Origin: Mobiluncus massiliensis
Lineage (GTDB): Bacteria > Actinomycetota > Actinomycetes > Actinomycetales > Actinomycetaceae
Assembly: GCF_949769255.1 (NCBI RefSeq)
Contig: NZ_OX458329.1
Span: 434,001 to 498,000 of the forward strand
Length of the DNA: 64,000 nucleotides
Direction of reading: 5' to 3'
Numbering within the stretch: position 1 is the first letter of the stretch; every line of letters starts with the position of its first letter. Positions 28,253 through 36,900 of the stretch are shown here, in pieces. The notes beneath the pieces are model-generated. The model made no database searches and was not told the DNA's origin. It saw only the letters and a program-made list of their open reading frames with translations. The position numbers and the translations under genes are program-made.

Positions 28253-28548
28253 GAGAGGCTGTCCAGGAAATGTGCCGCCTGGCGGGCGTCGTCAAAGACT
28301 GCCCCGGTTTCGGGTCTCTCGCCGTCAATCACCTTTTGAGCATCCTCGATGGCACGAGCGGTTTGCGCATTGGGAACGTAGGCGAGGGCAGGACGGATGG
28401 GAAGTGCCTGTTCACGCACCGCTTGCTTTAAGAACATATTGAGCGCCGTGGACATATCAAGCCCCAGGGCGTCAAAGAGTTCCTCGGCAGATTGCTTGGT
28501 CTGCGCATCGGTGCGGAAGTTAATCCGGGCTGCTGCGGGAGTTGCCAT
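28249..28548 (-). CDS. DinJ/RelB-family antitoxin
   Basis: 99 residues from the ATG at 28548, which has AAGGGG nine bases upstream; the ATG at 28554 is too close to that site. The N-terminal ARINFRTDAQTKQSAEELFD and LGLDMSTALNMFLKQAV form the ribbon-helix-helix domain that dimerises on the operator; the C-terminal half would wrap the toxin. It forms a complete pair with the YafQ-like gene. Confidence 0.85.
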   Translation of the reverse strand: MATPAAARINFRTDAQTKQSAEELFDALGLDMSTALNMFLKQAVREQALPIRPALAYVPNAQTARAIEDAQKVIDGERPETGAVFDDARQAAHFLDSLS

Positions 28549-28573
28549 ACCCATCACCCCTTGTCCGTAGGTG

Positions 28574-28595
28574 GTACATTGTATATCCATTGTAC
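28574..28595. promoter_or_regulatory. Operator/promoter of the intact YafQ-DinJ operon
   Basis: An imperfect palindrome with arms GTACATTGTATA and GTACAATGGATA overlaps a minus-strand TATACA box, with TGTCAA 16 bases further upstream (near 28606-28611). This is a fitting target for autorepression by the DinJ-like antitoxin. Confidence 0.5.
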
Positions 28596-28653
28596 GCCTG
28601 ATTGACATATCGGTAAATAGGTAGTGCACAAGGGCGGGGGGTGGGGCAAGGGT

Positions 28654-28854
28654 CTAGCTAGTGCTGCGGGACGCTTCATCGGTGAACGTGGCGTAGTTAC
28701 CGCCGAGATCGTGATCCCGGTACTTTGCGTCAAGCGTATTTCCGCTCGCAAGGTGCGTAACGACTGAGTTGAGAAGTTCCAAATCCAGGCCGCGCTTTTT
28801 TGCCAGCTTCAAATCTTTTTTGAAGCGGTTGGACAGGACAACCCGTAGGCTCAC
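28654..28854 (-). pseudogene. Truncated YafQ-like toxin
   Basis: The first 52 or so residues, VVLSNRFKKDLKLAKKRGLD and the following KYRDHDLGGNY, are a close match to YafQ toxins. After GGNY the frame changes to an unrelated ATFTDEASRSTS and stops at 66 residues instead of about 90. The catalytic C-terminal half is missing, so the toxin should be inactive. The ATG still overlaps the stop of its antitoxin by four bases. Confidence 0.8.
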
Positions 28855-29126
28855 GCGAGAACGTCCTCCATGGCTTCCTGGAAGTTCGCGTAGCTCTTGT
28901 ATTGTTCCGGGTGCGCTTTCATTGCCTCATATTCCTGTAAGGCGGCCAAAGTTTCCGCATTGGGAATATCTCTCGTGATTCTAAAAGGTATCCCCTGGTC
29001 ACGCACGGTTTGACGAAGGAAAATTGTCACGGCAGTGGTGAGATCCATACCCAAATCTTTCAGCAACTCTTGCGCTGACCGTTTGAGATCTGCATCCAAA
29101 TTTATGTTCGTACTGACTTTGGTCAT
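28851..29126 (-). CDS. DinJ/RelB-family antitoxin of the broken pair
   Basis: 91 residues, apparently intact. NINLDADLKRSAQELLKDLG and MDLTTAVTIFLRQTVRDQG give the ribbon-helix-helix fold, and the C-terminal acidic part (EYEAMKAHPEQYKSYANF) would bind YafQ. A strong Shine-Dalgarno, GGAGGAGGG, precedes the ATG. With its toxin truncated it is an orphan that could still bind its own operator or neutralise related toxins. Confidence 0.85.
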   Translation of the reverse strand: MTKVSTNINLDADLKRSAQELLKDLGMDLTTAVTIFLRQTVRDQGIPFRITRDIPNAETLAALQEYEAMKAHPEQYKSYANFQEAMEDVLA

Positions 29127-29147
29127 GATTAGCCCTCCTCCAGTACA

Positions 29148-29175
29148 ATCGTAGAACTAACAGGTTAAAAGTCAA
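29148..29175 (-). promoter_or_regulatory. Promoter of the second antitoxin gene
   Basis: On the minus strand TTGACT (29175-29170) and TACGAT (29153-29148) are spaced by 16 bases, 22 bases ahead of the start codon, with the ribosome-binding site between. Confidence 0.5.
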
Positions 29176-29291
29176 TAGTTATGTGCGTAACGTGTGCCTA
29201 ATACGCACCCTTTTGTGTCAAAATCTGCTAGCTCGAACTGACGATGGATTGAGCCAGGACTTTGCTCTCGGTGTTCTGTGTGGCTTCCGCT

Positions 29292-29783
29292 TCAGCGGGT
29301 GATGAGTGTGGCGATGCCGGATAGGACGGCCGCCATAAGCGCCACTCCCACCGTGCTGAGCAGCCACTTTTTGCACTTGTCGCGGGCGCTAATGTACGGC
29401 ATCAAGTCCTCCGTGCCAGGGATGACCCACGCATCGGTACGCCCCACCCAGTATTCATCAATAAAGAAACGGTCGATGAGACTCATGATGAATAGGATTG
29501 CCGCTATTTGCCAGAATCCCGCCAGAAACCCGTGAGCTCCATTTATCGCATAAACGCAGACCAGCAGGTAAATGATGTAGCCGGGAACACAGGTTGCTTT
29601 GAAAATCGCGCGACCTCGCTTGATTCTCTCGGGCGTGGTCAGTCCCAACTTCACGCACCGTTCCTGCACTTCGGGAGGGTAAAGATACACCATATCCACC
29701 GGGCTTTTGCGGATGCCGACGACGCAGACCAGAACCAGTAGCGCGCCCAAAACGAGCCCTTCCAAGACGATTCGTAAGACCAT
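29292..29783 (-). CDS. Uncharacterised integral membrane protein
   Basis: 163 residues with about four hydrophobic helices: near residues 4-24, 68-86, 88-106 and 140-160. A conserved-looking cytoplasmic stretch between helices one and two reads YPPEVQERCVKLGLTTPERI. I know similar small proteins in Firmicutes and Actinobacteria, sometimes loosely labelled ABC permeases, but no function. It stands alone in the toxin-antitoxin zone. Confidence 0.7.
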   Translation of the reverse strand: MVLRIVLEGLVLGALLVLVCVVGIRKSPVDMVYLYPPEVQERCVKLGLTTPERIKRGRAIFKATCVPGYIIYLLVCVYAINGAHGFLAGFWQIAAILFIMSLIDRFFIDEYWVGRTDAWVIPGTEDLMPYISARDKCKKWLLSTVGVALMAAVLSGIATLITR

Positions 29784-29994
29784 CGTTGCCCCTCCGTTGA
29801 GCTATCCAATGCGGGTTTTAATTCTAATCATGCGCAAACCTGCTGCGGAGCAATTCTTTTAGCTAGCGTCCGGGGTAAGGGGATCTCTTTTTGTGTGAGG
29901 GGTTTGGTTTAGACTCATAAGTGATGTGTTGAGTGCGGAAAACCCCACCAAAGAACGACCGAGAGAAGCGCGATGGCGAGGACGGGTAGCGTAA

Positions 29995-30237
29995 GAGGCA
30001 ACTATCCGAAATTTTCGGATAGTTCGCAAGAGAGACTCTCGCCAGGTCGCGCGGCAAATCCAGCACTACAACCCGGACGCGATTATCTCAGTGGGCTACC
30101 GCGTGAACTTCATTCGCGCCACCCAGTTCCACCAGGTGACGTCCGATTTTGCCCAATATGCCAGCTATCGGTCCGACTTCGACAAGTTCGCTGCAAAAGC
30201 CCTTGAGGCCAGCAGCCACCTCAAAGACGCGAAATAA
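29995..30237 (+). pseudogene. RhuM-family remnant
   Basis: Frame +1 from 29995 reads TIRNFRIVRKRDSRQVARQI, then HYNPDAIISVGYRVNFIRAT and QF, which matches the middle of RhuM virulence-type proteins. There is no start codon in frame (TAA just upstream) and after ATQF the sequence no longer fits the family, stopping at 30235-30237. Both the N-terminal DNA-binding part and the C-terminal domain are gone. The 25-bp palindrome at 30000-30024 lies within the conserved codons. Confidence 0.7.
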
Positions 30238-30257
30238 AACACCGTAGAGGCCGCGGC

Positions 30258-30390
30258 CTACCGGATTTGTTCACTCCCTTCGCCCTCGCCCCAGGCTTTG
30301 TCGGTGGTCAGGATGGTGGCGTTGAGGCGTTTGCCGAGCGTGAGGCAGAGGCGGTCGCCTAAGGAGAGGCTCGCATCTGACCTGCCGCGC
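30258..30390 (-). pseudogene. VapC (PIN-domain toxin) C-terminal remnant
   Basis: The minus-strand frame ending at 30258 reads ASLSLGDRLCLTLGKRLNAT, then ILTTDKAWGEGEGSEQIR and stop. This is the standard end of a VapC PIN nuclease, including the GDR and TTD acidic residues. Upstream the similarity stops near 30380 and no start or antitoxin is found. Confidence 0.7.
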
Positions 30391-30445
30391 GGCCTTTTTC
30401 CGTTTACACGACCACCGGGCCTAACATACCCACCCGGCCTCGCGA

Positions 30446-30500
30446 CCGACCTTGTGAACCCGCAAACCGACCTTGTGAACCCGCAAACCGACCTTGTGCG
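30446..30500. repeat. 21-bp tandem repeat, 2.6 copies
   Basis: CCGACCTTGTGAACCCGCAA(A) occurs at 30446-30466 and 30467-30487 without change and again for 12 bases from 30488. It lies between the VapC remnant and the 3' end of the deacetylase gene. Confidence 0.75.
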
Positions 30501-30515
30501 CCCCAGCGAACGACC

Positions 30516-31745
30516 TCAGTTCGCAACCCGATGGTGCGCCGGATAGCTGCCGGGAGCGAGCGGCAGGAAAGTGTAGCCGTTTTGCTTGCCCCAGTCGATG
30601 ACCTGGGGCATCGCGTCGACAGTGGTGGGGCGGATGTCGTGGCAGAGGACCACCGACACCGATTTGCCCCTTACCCCGGCGGTAATCTTTTGAAAGACGG
30701 AAGCGCTGTTGGTGTGCCCCGAAGCGTCCCCACTATCTACGTTCCAATCAAAATAGGTGTAGCCCTTCACAGCCATGAGTTTGGTCAGGCGGGTCATGAT
30801 TCCGGGCGAGTAGTTGCGGCTCACGGTGTTGGAGCTGCCTCCGGGGAACCGCATGATCTTGGTGTCCTGACCGGTCTGGTCACGAATAACCTGTGCCATA
30901 CGGTCAAAGTCCGCCCAGTAGTCGTCATCGCTGGCGTAAATCTGGGAATACTTGTGGGTATAGGTGTGAATCCCGATCGAGTGCCCCTCTCGGTAGGCGC
31001 GTCCAATCATGTCCGTGTGTCCCATGGTGTTGGTCACAAAGAACGTCGCTTTCACCCCTTTGTCGGCCAAAATATTGAGCAAGCGCGCCGTCGCCGGTCC
31101 GGGCCCATCGTCGAAAGTTAGATAGATAACTTTGTCCAAGCCTGCCGCCGGGTCGGCGTTGGGGGCAACGGGCTGCATCACGGTGACCTGGCGGGTCGCT
31201 GTGCCCTGGTTTCCGCTGGAGTCCGAGACTTGGTAGCGCAGCGTGTATGACCCTGCCGCGTTCACGTTGACCTGGCCGTCGACCTGGACTTTTGCGGTCA
31301 AATCGCCGTCCGCATTATCTGTAGCGGAATAGGAGTCCTGCCAGGGTAGGCCGTAAGGGAGGGTAATCTGTTCTCCGCCGTCGACCGTGATGGCGGGCGG
31401 CTGAGAATCCCGCACCGTCACTTTGCGGGTCTTTTTCCCTTCAACGCCACGGTATTTTGCCGCATAAGTGATTTCGTAGGTACCTACTTTGGAAGTGTCG
31501 ACTTTTCCGGTGGTGTGCAGTTTGAGGTCGTCGTGAGTAAAGGTGAACAGGGTACTGGTTCCATAAGCGGTGGCGCCCGGGTCTTTCCATTGTTCACCGT
31601 ATTCAACAGTACTGGTGGAGTCGCCTTTCATAGTGATGACGACTTCCCACTTGTTGACCAGGTACATGGTGATTGCGCCGATTGAGGCGGCAACGAAAAT
31701 CACAGCCAGGATACTGGCAATCCAAATCTTTGATTTCTTACTCAC
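30516..31745 (-). CDS. Membrane-anchored polysaccharide (peptidoglycan) deacetylase with Ig-like repeats
   Basis: 409 residues. An N-terminal TM helix (about 8-30) anchors two bacterial Ig-like/DUF5011-type domains (each ends in a KVTV or QVTV strand; NADGDLTAKVQ is typical), then a NodB carbohydrate esterase 4 domain: TFDDGPG with the catalytic Asp and metal Asp, HTYTHKY for the metal histidines, RFPGGSSN and CHDI. It would remove acetyl groups from cell-wall glycan, probably for lysozyme resistance. I start at the GTG at 31745 with GGGAGG seven bases upstream; the frame from 31784 adds 13 residues without a site. Confidence 0.88.
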   Translation of the reverse strand: MSKKSKIWIASILAVIFVAASIGAITMYLVNKWEVVITMKGDSTSTVEYGEQWKDPGATAYGTSTLFTFTHDDLKLHTTGKVDTSKVGTYEITYAAKYRGVEGKKTRKVTVRDSQPPAITVDGGEQITLPYGLPWQDSYSATDNADGDLTAKVQVDGQVNVNAAGSYTLRYQVSDSSGNQGTATRQVTVMQPVAPNADPAAGLDKVIYLTFDDGPGPATARLLNILADKGVKATFFVTNTMGHTDMIGRAYREGHSIGIHTYTHKYSQIYASDDDYWADFDRMAQVIRDQTGQDTKIMRFPGGSSNTVSRNYSPGIMTRLTKLMAVKGYTYFDWNVDSGDASGHTNSASVFQKITAGVRGKSVSVVLCHDIRPTTVDAMPQVIDWGKQNGYTFLPLAPGSYPAHHRVAN

Positions 31746-31888
31746 TAAAGCACCTCCCAACAGCAAAACTTTACCAAAGAACAATGCTCGGATAAACCCT
31801 TAATTCGGCTAAATCCTTGGTAAATTCGACACCTGGGCAACCGTCACGGCCCACGGGAAACAGCCTGGCAATACAGATTAGCTCGGCG

Positions 31889-32221
31889 CTAGGCAGTGAT
31901 TAGGTCGCGGGTGTCCTTGGGTACAGTCACAGTTGCGTCTGTACCAACCGTGTAACGTGCTAAATAGCTGTTCAGGGTAGGTTGAATCCTGGCGAGATTC
32001 TCAACGAATTCGGAACGTACGTGAAACTCTCGAATCAATTTATCGACAGGGATAGATTCGTTAAAATCCAGTAATTCTAAGCCCACCACGACCCCCAAGC
32101 TATCGAGGTCAATCAACATCGACTCTGAGAGCTTTTCCGTTCGTGCTACTACACTATTGGACAGTCGCAAATATGCGGCGTTGATGGACAAATCAACATC
32201 TAGTGAAACTTCATTTTCCAT
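31889..32221 (-). CDS. DUF2283 family protein
   Basis: 110 residues. The N-terminal half (DVDLSINAAYLRLSNSVVAR, then MLIDLDSLGVVVGLELLD) is a DUF2283 domain, which is small and often found beside DUF4258 proteins. The C-terminal half is unique here. It follows the DUF4258 gene by 11 bases and is the last gene of a three-gene operon. Such pairs look like toxin-antitoxin modules, but I know of no demonstrated mechanism. Confidence 0.75.
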   Translation of the reverse strand: MENEVSLDVDLSINAAYLRLSNSVVARTEKLSESMLIDLDSLGVVVGLELLDFNESIPVDKLIREFHVRSEFVENLARIQPTLNSYLARYTVGTDATVTVPKDTRDLITA

Positions 32222-32232
32222 TTCACGCCTCC

Positions 32233-32463
32233 TTAATAGACTGTAACAACAGTATAAGGTCCTGGCTCCTGCAAATCAGGGGTTAGGACAACGTTCAAGG
32301 TTCTTCCATCCGGAAGGGTTCCAGCGTAGCGGACGCGGTCTGGCTTGTCTGCGGGTACTGAAATATTGAAGTTGTTAAGCACGTGGCTAATATCTTCGGT
32401 ATTGAAATGGCGCTGAATCATCCGTTGTTTAGCATGGTTTGGAATGATGAGTTGCAGATTCAT
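32233..32463 (-). CDS. DUF4258 family protein
   Basis: 76 residues. NHAKQRMIQRHFNTEDI near the N-terminus, with His and Arg residues, and GRTLNVVLTPD followed by VVTVY are typical of DUF4258, a small RelE/BrnT-like fold suspected to be a toxin. It overlaps the stop of the upstream DUF6941-like gene by four bases and precedes the DUF2283 gene. Confidence 0.78.
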   Translation of the reverse strand: MNLQLIIPNHAKQRMIQRHFNTEDISHVLNNFNISVPADKPDRVRYAGTLPDGRTLNVVLTPDLQEPGPYTVVTVY

Positions 32464-32867
32464 TTGTGAGGCTCCAGCCGAGCATCGAACTTCAGCACGC
32501 GGGCTTCCTCGTTATCAATTAGGATGCGAACTTGGCATAGTCCCTCCGCTGTGACTGGCGCATCAAATTGCAGGGCAAACAGAAGTCCGAGTTTTCCGTC
32601 ATAGCGCGCGGCGCCTTCTGTGGACAAATCGATGTCTATGCTGGCTCTAACCGGGATGGGGTCGCCTGGCATGAAAAGCTCGACTTTCATGGGGACGCTC
32701 TGTGCTTGCTCGTCAGCACGGATACGTCCAGCTAGAGAAAAATGTACAATCGAGCCCATGCGCTGAAAAGCCATGACGGTGAAACTTGCGTCTAACGCGG
32801 TGAGTGAGCCGTCGCGGATTGCCGCGTAGCTGGCAAGAAAAGCGTAATCAAGTTCAGGCTTTCGCAT
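32460..32867 (-). CDS. DUF6941-like protein, first gene of the DUF4258/DUF2283 operon
   Basis: About 135 residues beginning MRKPELDYAFLASYAAIRDG, which matches the N-terminus of the actinobacterial DUF6941 family as I remember it; the rest is a beta-rich domain ending KFDARLEPHK. Family members sense or bind something unknown. The ATG at 32867 is chosen for the family N-terminus; the GTG at 32885 would add six residues and has AAGG very close. Its stop overlaps the DUF4258 start. Confidence 0.6.
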   Translation of the reverse strand: MRKPELDYAFLASYAAIRDGSLTALDASFTVMAFQRMGSIVHFSLAGRIRADEQAQSVPMKVELFMPGDPIPVRASIDIDLSTEGAARYDGKLGLLFALQFDAPVTAEGLCQVRILIDNEEARVLKFDARLEPHK

Positions 32868-32885
32868 ACTGAAATTATTGCACAC

Positions 32886-33255
32886 ACCTTATGCCTGTGC
32901 GTGGGGAGTACCTGAACCCGGACATTTGAGGAATAATCATTTGGCAAAAGCTAAATAAGGTCGCCCCCGAAAACCGCGTTTTGTGTTGGCTTCACACTGG
33001 TTCGTGGCGAGACCGCCCTCGTCGTTGATAATCGAAGGTTTGGTGGCATCATTGGCGCGTAGTTATGGGCTTACTAGCCTCATCTGTAGCCCTCTGCCGT
33101 GCCTGTTGAAGTTGCGCTCGCGGGAGGACAGCTAACGAGCAGATTCTACTTTGACGAATTGGACGACTGGTACGACATACCACGAAAGGGTCCAAACTTA
33201 TCAAAGTCAGGAGCCCGCCGTCCTTGAACTTGGTCGCGCCTGGCGGCACACCTGC
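32886..33255. other. Gene-poor 370-bp spacer with a possible 42-codon frame
   Basis: No recognised gene. A GTG at 33099 opens a 42-codon plus-strand frame to 33227 whose middle (FYFDELDDWYDIPRKGPNL) looks protein-like, but it has no ribosome-binding site and no family I recognise. It may be a decayed gene. No repeat or RNA signal is seen. Confidence 0.3.
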
Positions 33256-33636
33256 TCAGCTGTGATCGAATGCTGCGCTCAAAATCAAACCCCCGGTTAC
33301 TACGATAAGCAATACATAAATCCCTATCACTATCAGCGCCCACAGCAGGGTGGCTTTGGCCCAGTTGGACTTGGCCGGCGAGGTTCCCGACCCGAAAGAC
33401 CAGATGAGCAGCATGACTACGCCCACAATTGGCAGGGAAGCGAGGAAAATCGTCAGCATCCAAGCCCCCAGGCTGGTGTCGTTATTCAGTTGCGCCGGGG
33501 GTTGCGAGGCGTAATAGTTCGGCGCGCCCGCGAACTGCTGAGGTGCCAGACCGGGGGTCTGGTTTGAGAATTGGTTTGGATTCTGTGGGGGTTGCTGGGG
33601 CGGCGGGAACTGGGCGGGATTGTAAGGGTTAGACAT
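33256..33636 (-). CDS. Small proline/glutamine-rich membrane protein
   Basis: 126 residues from the ATG at 33636, which has AGGAGAAGCC in front. The N-terminal 60 residues are rich in P, Q, N and F (FPPPQQPPQNPNQF), followed by two TM helices at about 65-88 and 100-122. This resembles the DUF4190/interferon-induced-like small membrane proteins of actinobacteria in layout. Function is unknown. Confidence 0.7.
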   Translation of the reverse strand: MSNPYNPAQFPPPQQPPQNPNQFSNQTPGLAPQQFAGAPNYYASQPPAQLNNDTSLGAWMLTIFLASLPIVGVVMLLIWSFGSGTSPAKSNWAKATLLWALIVIGIYVLLIVVTGGLILSAAFDHS

Positions 33637-33831
33637 GGCTTCTCCTGAAGTGTTCCGGTGATGTAAACACAGTATCACTTGAAGATGTTACTGATTCGGG
33701 AAACGCTGCGTTGCAGGTTGTCCGTGTTGAGGAACGCTGAAGCCTTGAGTTCGGTCGGTCATCGGTAATGATGCTGTTCCGGGACAGTAATTTACTTTTT
33801 AGAGAGATATGTGTGATTTATTTACGCAAAG

Positions 33832-33865
33832 TTGACAGTTGTAGTGGAAAACGCTTAACAGTCAA
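33832..33865 (+). promoter_or_regulatory. Candidate promoter/operator of the large surface protein
   Basis: Inverted copies TTGACAGTT (33832-33840) and AACAGTCAA (33857-33865) flank 16 bases; TTGACA doubles as a -35 box, with TTAACA 17 bases downstream. It lies in a 317-bp gene-free leader (33637-33953) that is otherwise AT-rich and featureless. Confidence 0.35.
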
Positions 33866-33953
33866 TGGCTATTCTTCGGGTGTAATCAGCCATCTCTCAG
33901 TTTCTTTCAAGCAAATTCCAGGTGAGTGTGGTGGCCGACAAAGGAGAATGAAC

Positions 33954-36900
33954 ATGTTTAATCAGTCAAGAGCGCTAGGCTCACCCCGAAGGCTATTTCG
34001 GTTGGTGAGTATATTTTTCGTTTCATTACTGATCTTGGGGTTGACGGCAATCCAGCCTCCCAATCAGGCTCACGCCCAGGTGTATGTACAGTTTGTCAGC
34101 CCCAGCGATGATCCAATGAGTATAAATGACAGACTGTCGTCGCAGGACAACCTGTTTGTGTGGTACCGCGCAGATATGGGAACTGCTCCTCTTGCAGGCA
34201 ATGGTGGTGGGGAAATTTGTATGGTGGATGCGACCGCGCAAGGTACAAATCCACCGTGCTTACCACGTTTCGAGGGTGATAGTAACTATATTAAAAAAAT
34301 AGGTTACGGTGTGGCGAATCTGCAACACATTTTGATGGCTAAGGCACCAATCAAACCGGGAATTTACCAAATAAAAATGATGGTACAAGGAGCTCCGACT
34401 GGTTATTCGTCTCCGTTTACTGTCGATCCTTGTAGTTTGAGTGATAAAGAATGCCTAGCGGCAACGAAAATGAGCCAAGAAGCGGTGCAGCCGTATAAGG
34501 ATTCGGCTAAGGAACAGTGGGGAAAGAGTTCTTGGGTTTGCAGTGGAACTAGCTTTATTCAATTCTGGGGCGGCAAAAAGGCAAAAGATTTAAAAAACAT
34601 TCCCTCATTAGCTACTGATTTAGCATTTTGGGCTGTTAAAGAATTCACCGATTTAAAGCCTCAAGCACAAGCGATAGAAAAAGTTATTAAATACAAAAAG
34701 CTGGAGTATAAGCGTATTACCGGTAAAATAACTGAAGATGAGTATGTTACTAAATATGCAACTTCGAAGGTCAAGGATATAGCTAAAGGTGTAGGTATTC
34801 CTTCAGGGTACGTAGATACGATGGATAATTTTTTCGTCGGGGGACCGACAGGAGCTGCAGCGTTGCAGCTGCTGAGAGATGTCAGTTGTGGACAGAAAGC
34901 TATGTACTGGGGGATTGCTAACGATCCGCCCCAGTATAATTACACCGAAAAACCAGTTGTTGTTAAACATGGTTTCGAACAACTACTCAAGGGCTCCCCG
35001 ATAGACAGCACTCTGATTCATCTCGCTGATGAGATTAACTATGCTCGTGCTGGCTTGGACGGTTTCGAGCGCTACCAAGGAGCCTTCGAGAAACATGATT
35101 GGAACACGGCTGTTCAGCAACTACGGTGGACTGCTGAATTTGTGAATAAACAGGCCGATGCCCGTCAGGCGGCTATAGACGAAGGAAACAAGGCTGTAGG
35201 TACAAAAAACGCTGACGTGAAATTCGCGGAACTTTACGGAGCAGAATCGACCAGGAAAATTAACCAATTGTTTGATTTGTTCTCTGAGGGTGAGTTATCC
35301 GATGGATGGAAGGCCGTGTTGGCTGAAAACGGCTACAGCACGCAAGATATCGCGGATATGCAAGTCGCGCTTTCTCACGCTGGGGACTTGGAGGTTCCGA
35401 CTAAGTCCGTCAAAGAAATGATGGATGTATATGTGGCATCACCGGAGTCACAGTCCCTGGTGAGCGATTTGCGAACCTTTGCCGACAATTTGTTAGCGAA
35501 CGCAGCCGGGTTGGAGGCTTTGGCAGCGGCGCAAGGTTCAATCCCTTCCGACCCTATCAATCCACGAGCCGTCGTGTATGCCCCACAAGCTGTGGTTGAA
35601 ACTCCCGGAACCAACACGGCAGACGTTGACTTTGATATGCAAATCAAGGGCTCGCCTGAGCGCGTCACAAAGGTGCAAGCTTACGTGGATGAAAATCGGC
35701 TTTTCGACATGGATTTCGATGCTACCACTGGCCATGCGAAGGGCGTGTTGCAGTCGATTCCGCTGGGTAGCTACACCTTGTACTCGAAAGTCACCTACGA
35801 TAACGGCTATGTAGCCGCAGTGAATTTGGGTTCACTTGCCGTAAAGCAGGGTGCGGCACCGACTCCGGATCCGAGTGTGGAGCCGACTCCGGATCCGAGT
35901 GTGGAGCCGACTCCGGATCCGAGTGTGGAGCCGACTCCGGATCCGAGTGTGGAGCCGACCCCCAACCCAACACCGAATCCTGTTGAATTGAAGGTTCGAT
36001 ACACCTGGTATCCATCCCAAGTTGAGAAAACTACTCAGAGTAAGCAGGACACCCGGGTAGATTTCCGTTTGGATCAGCTGCCCCAAGCGGTTCAGAGTGC
36101 ACAAATTCGCCTGGACGAAAACGGAACGTGGATTGATGCCAACTATGACAGCCGTAGCTCCGACATCACTGGGACTCTGCCACAGGTTCCCCTGGGCAAA
36201 CACAGTGTTTGGGTTCGCGTCACCTTCACGAACGGAGCAATTGGGGAAGCGAAGGTAAAAGACTTCACCATCGTGCCGAATGACGTGACCATCAAGGTTA
36301 CCCCCATCGCCCCCGAAACTCGCCCGGACAAACAGTGGGTTAAAGACGCGTCCGTGTTCGATGTCTTCCCTGCGGAGGAATTCAGCTATCGCATCGAAAT
36401 GGTGAACCCGAACGTGGATCCGGTTTCTTTCAACAAACTATCCATTCAATTGCCCACCGGATTTGAATGGACGGGGAAGCGGAAAGCGGGTGGACTGCTG
36501 GCCGGCAGCGACCTGGTAAAGGACGGTAATCGTCTGGTCTGGAACACGAACGAGGCCGTGAGCAACACGAAGGGTGTGGTGCTTGACGAAATCGTCATTC
36601 GGGCGGCGCAAAGCACGAAAAGCACTCGGGTGGCTCCCTCTTTGAGCGCTACCATACAGCCTCTAGCCAGCGGGGTGGCCCCCTCTGTGTATATCTACAC
36701 AAATTCGGCCTACGTGCGGGTTTTGGAGCGCAGTGTCCCCACCGCACCAAAGGCTAGCCCCATCACGCAGTGCGGGAAAACGGGTTCGGTGGAGATTCCC
36801 AAGGTCAAAGGGACTGCCTACACCACGAACTCGTATTGGTCCCGCGAAGGCAAGTGGAGCGCGGAGGCAAAACCGCTCTCGGGCTACTTCTTTGAGCGGG

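Noticed and set aside
30000..30024. A 25-bp perfect palindrome taken at first as an operator or terminator
   Set aside because: It consists of codons for the conserved TIRNFRIV of the RhuM remnant, so its symmetry is probably incidental to coding.
33768..33953. An N-terminal extension of the surface protein
   Set aside because: It would place 62 residues before a perfect signal peptide and lacks a ribosome-binding site; AAGGAG precedes the ATG at 33954.
35859..35954. Four 24-bp repeats considered as a regulatory or mobile repeat
   Set aside because: They are in frame and encode the PTPDPSVE linker of the surface protein.
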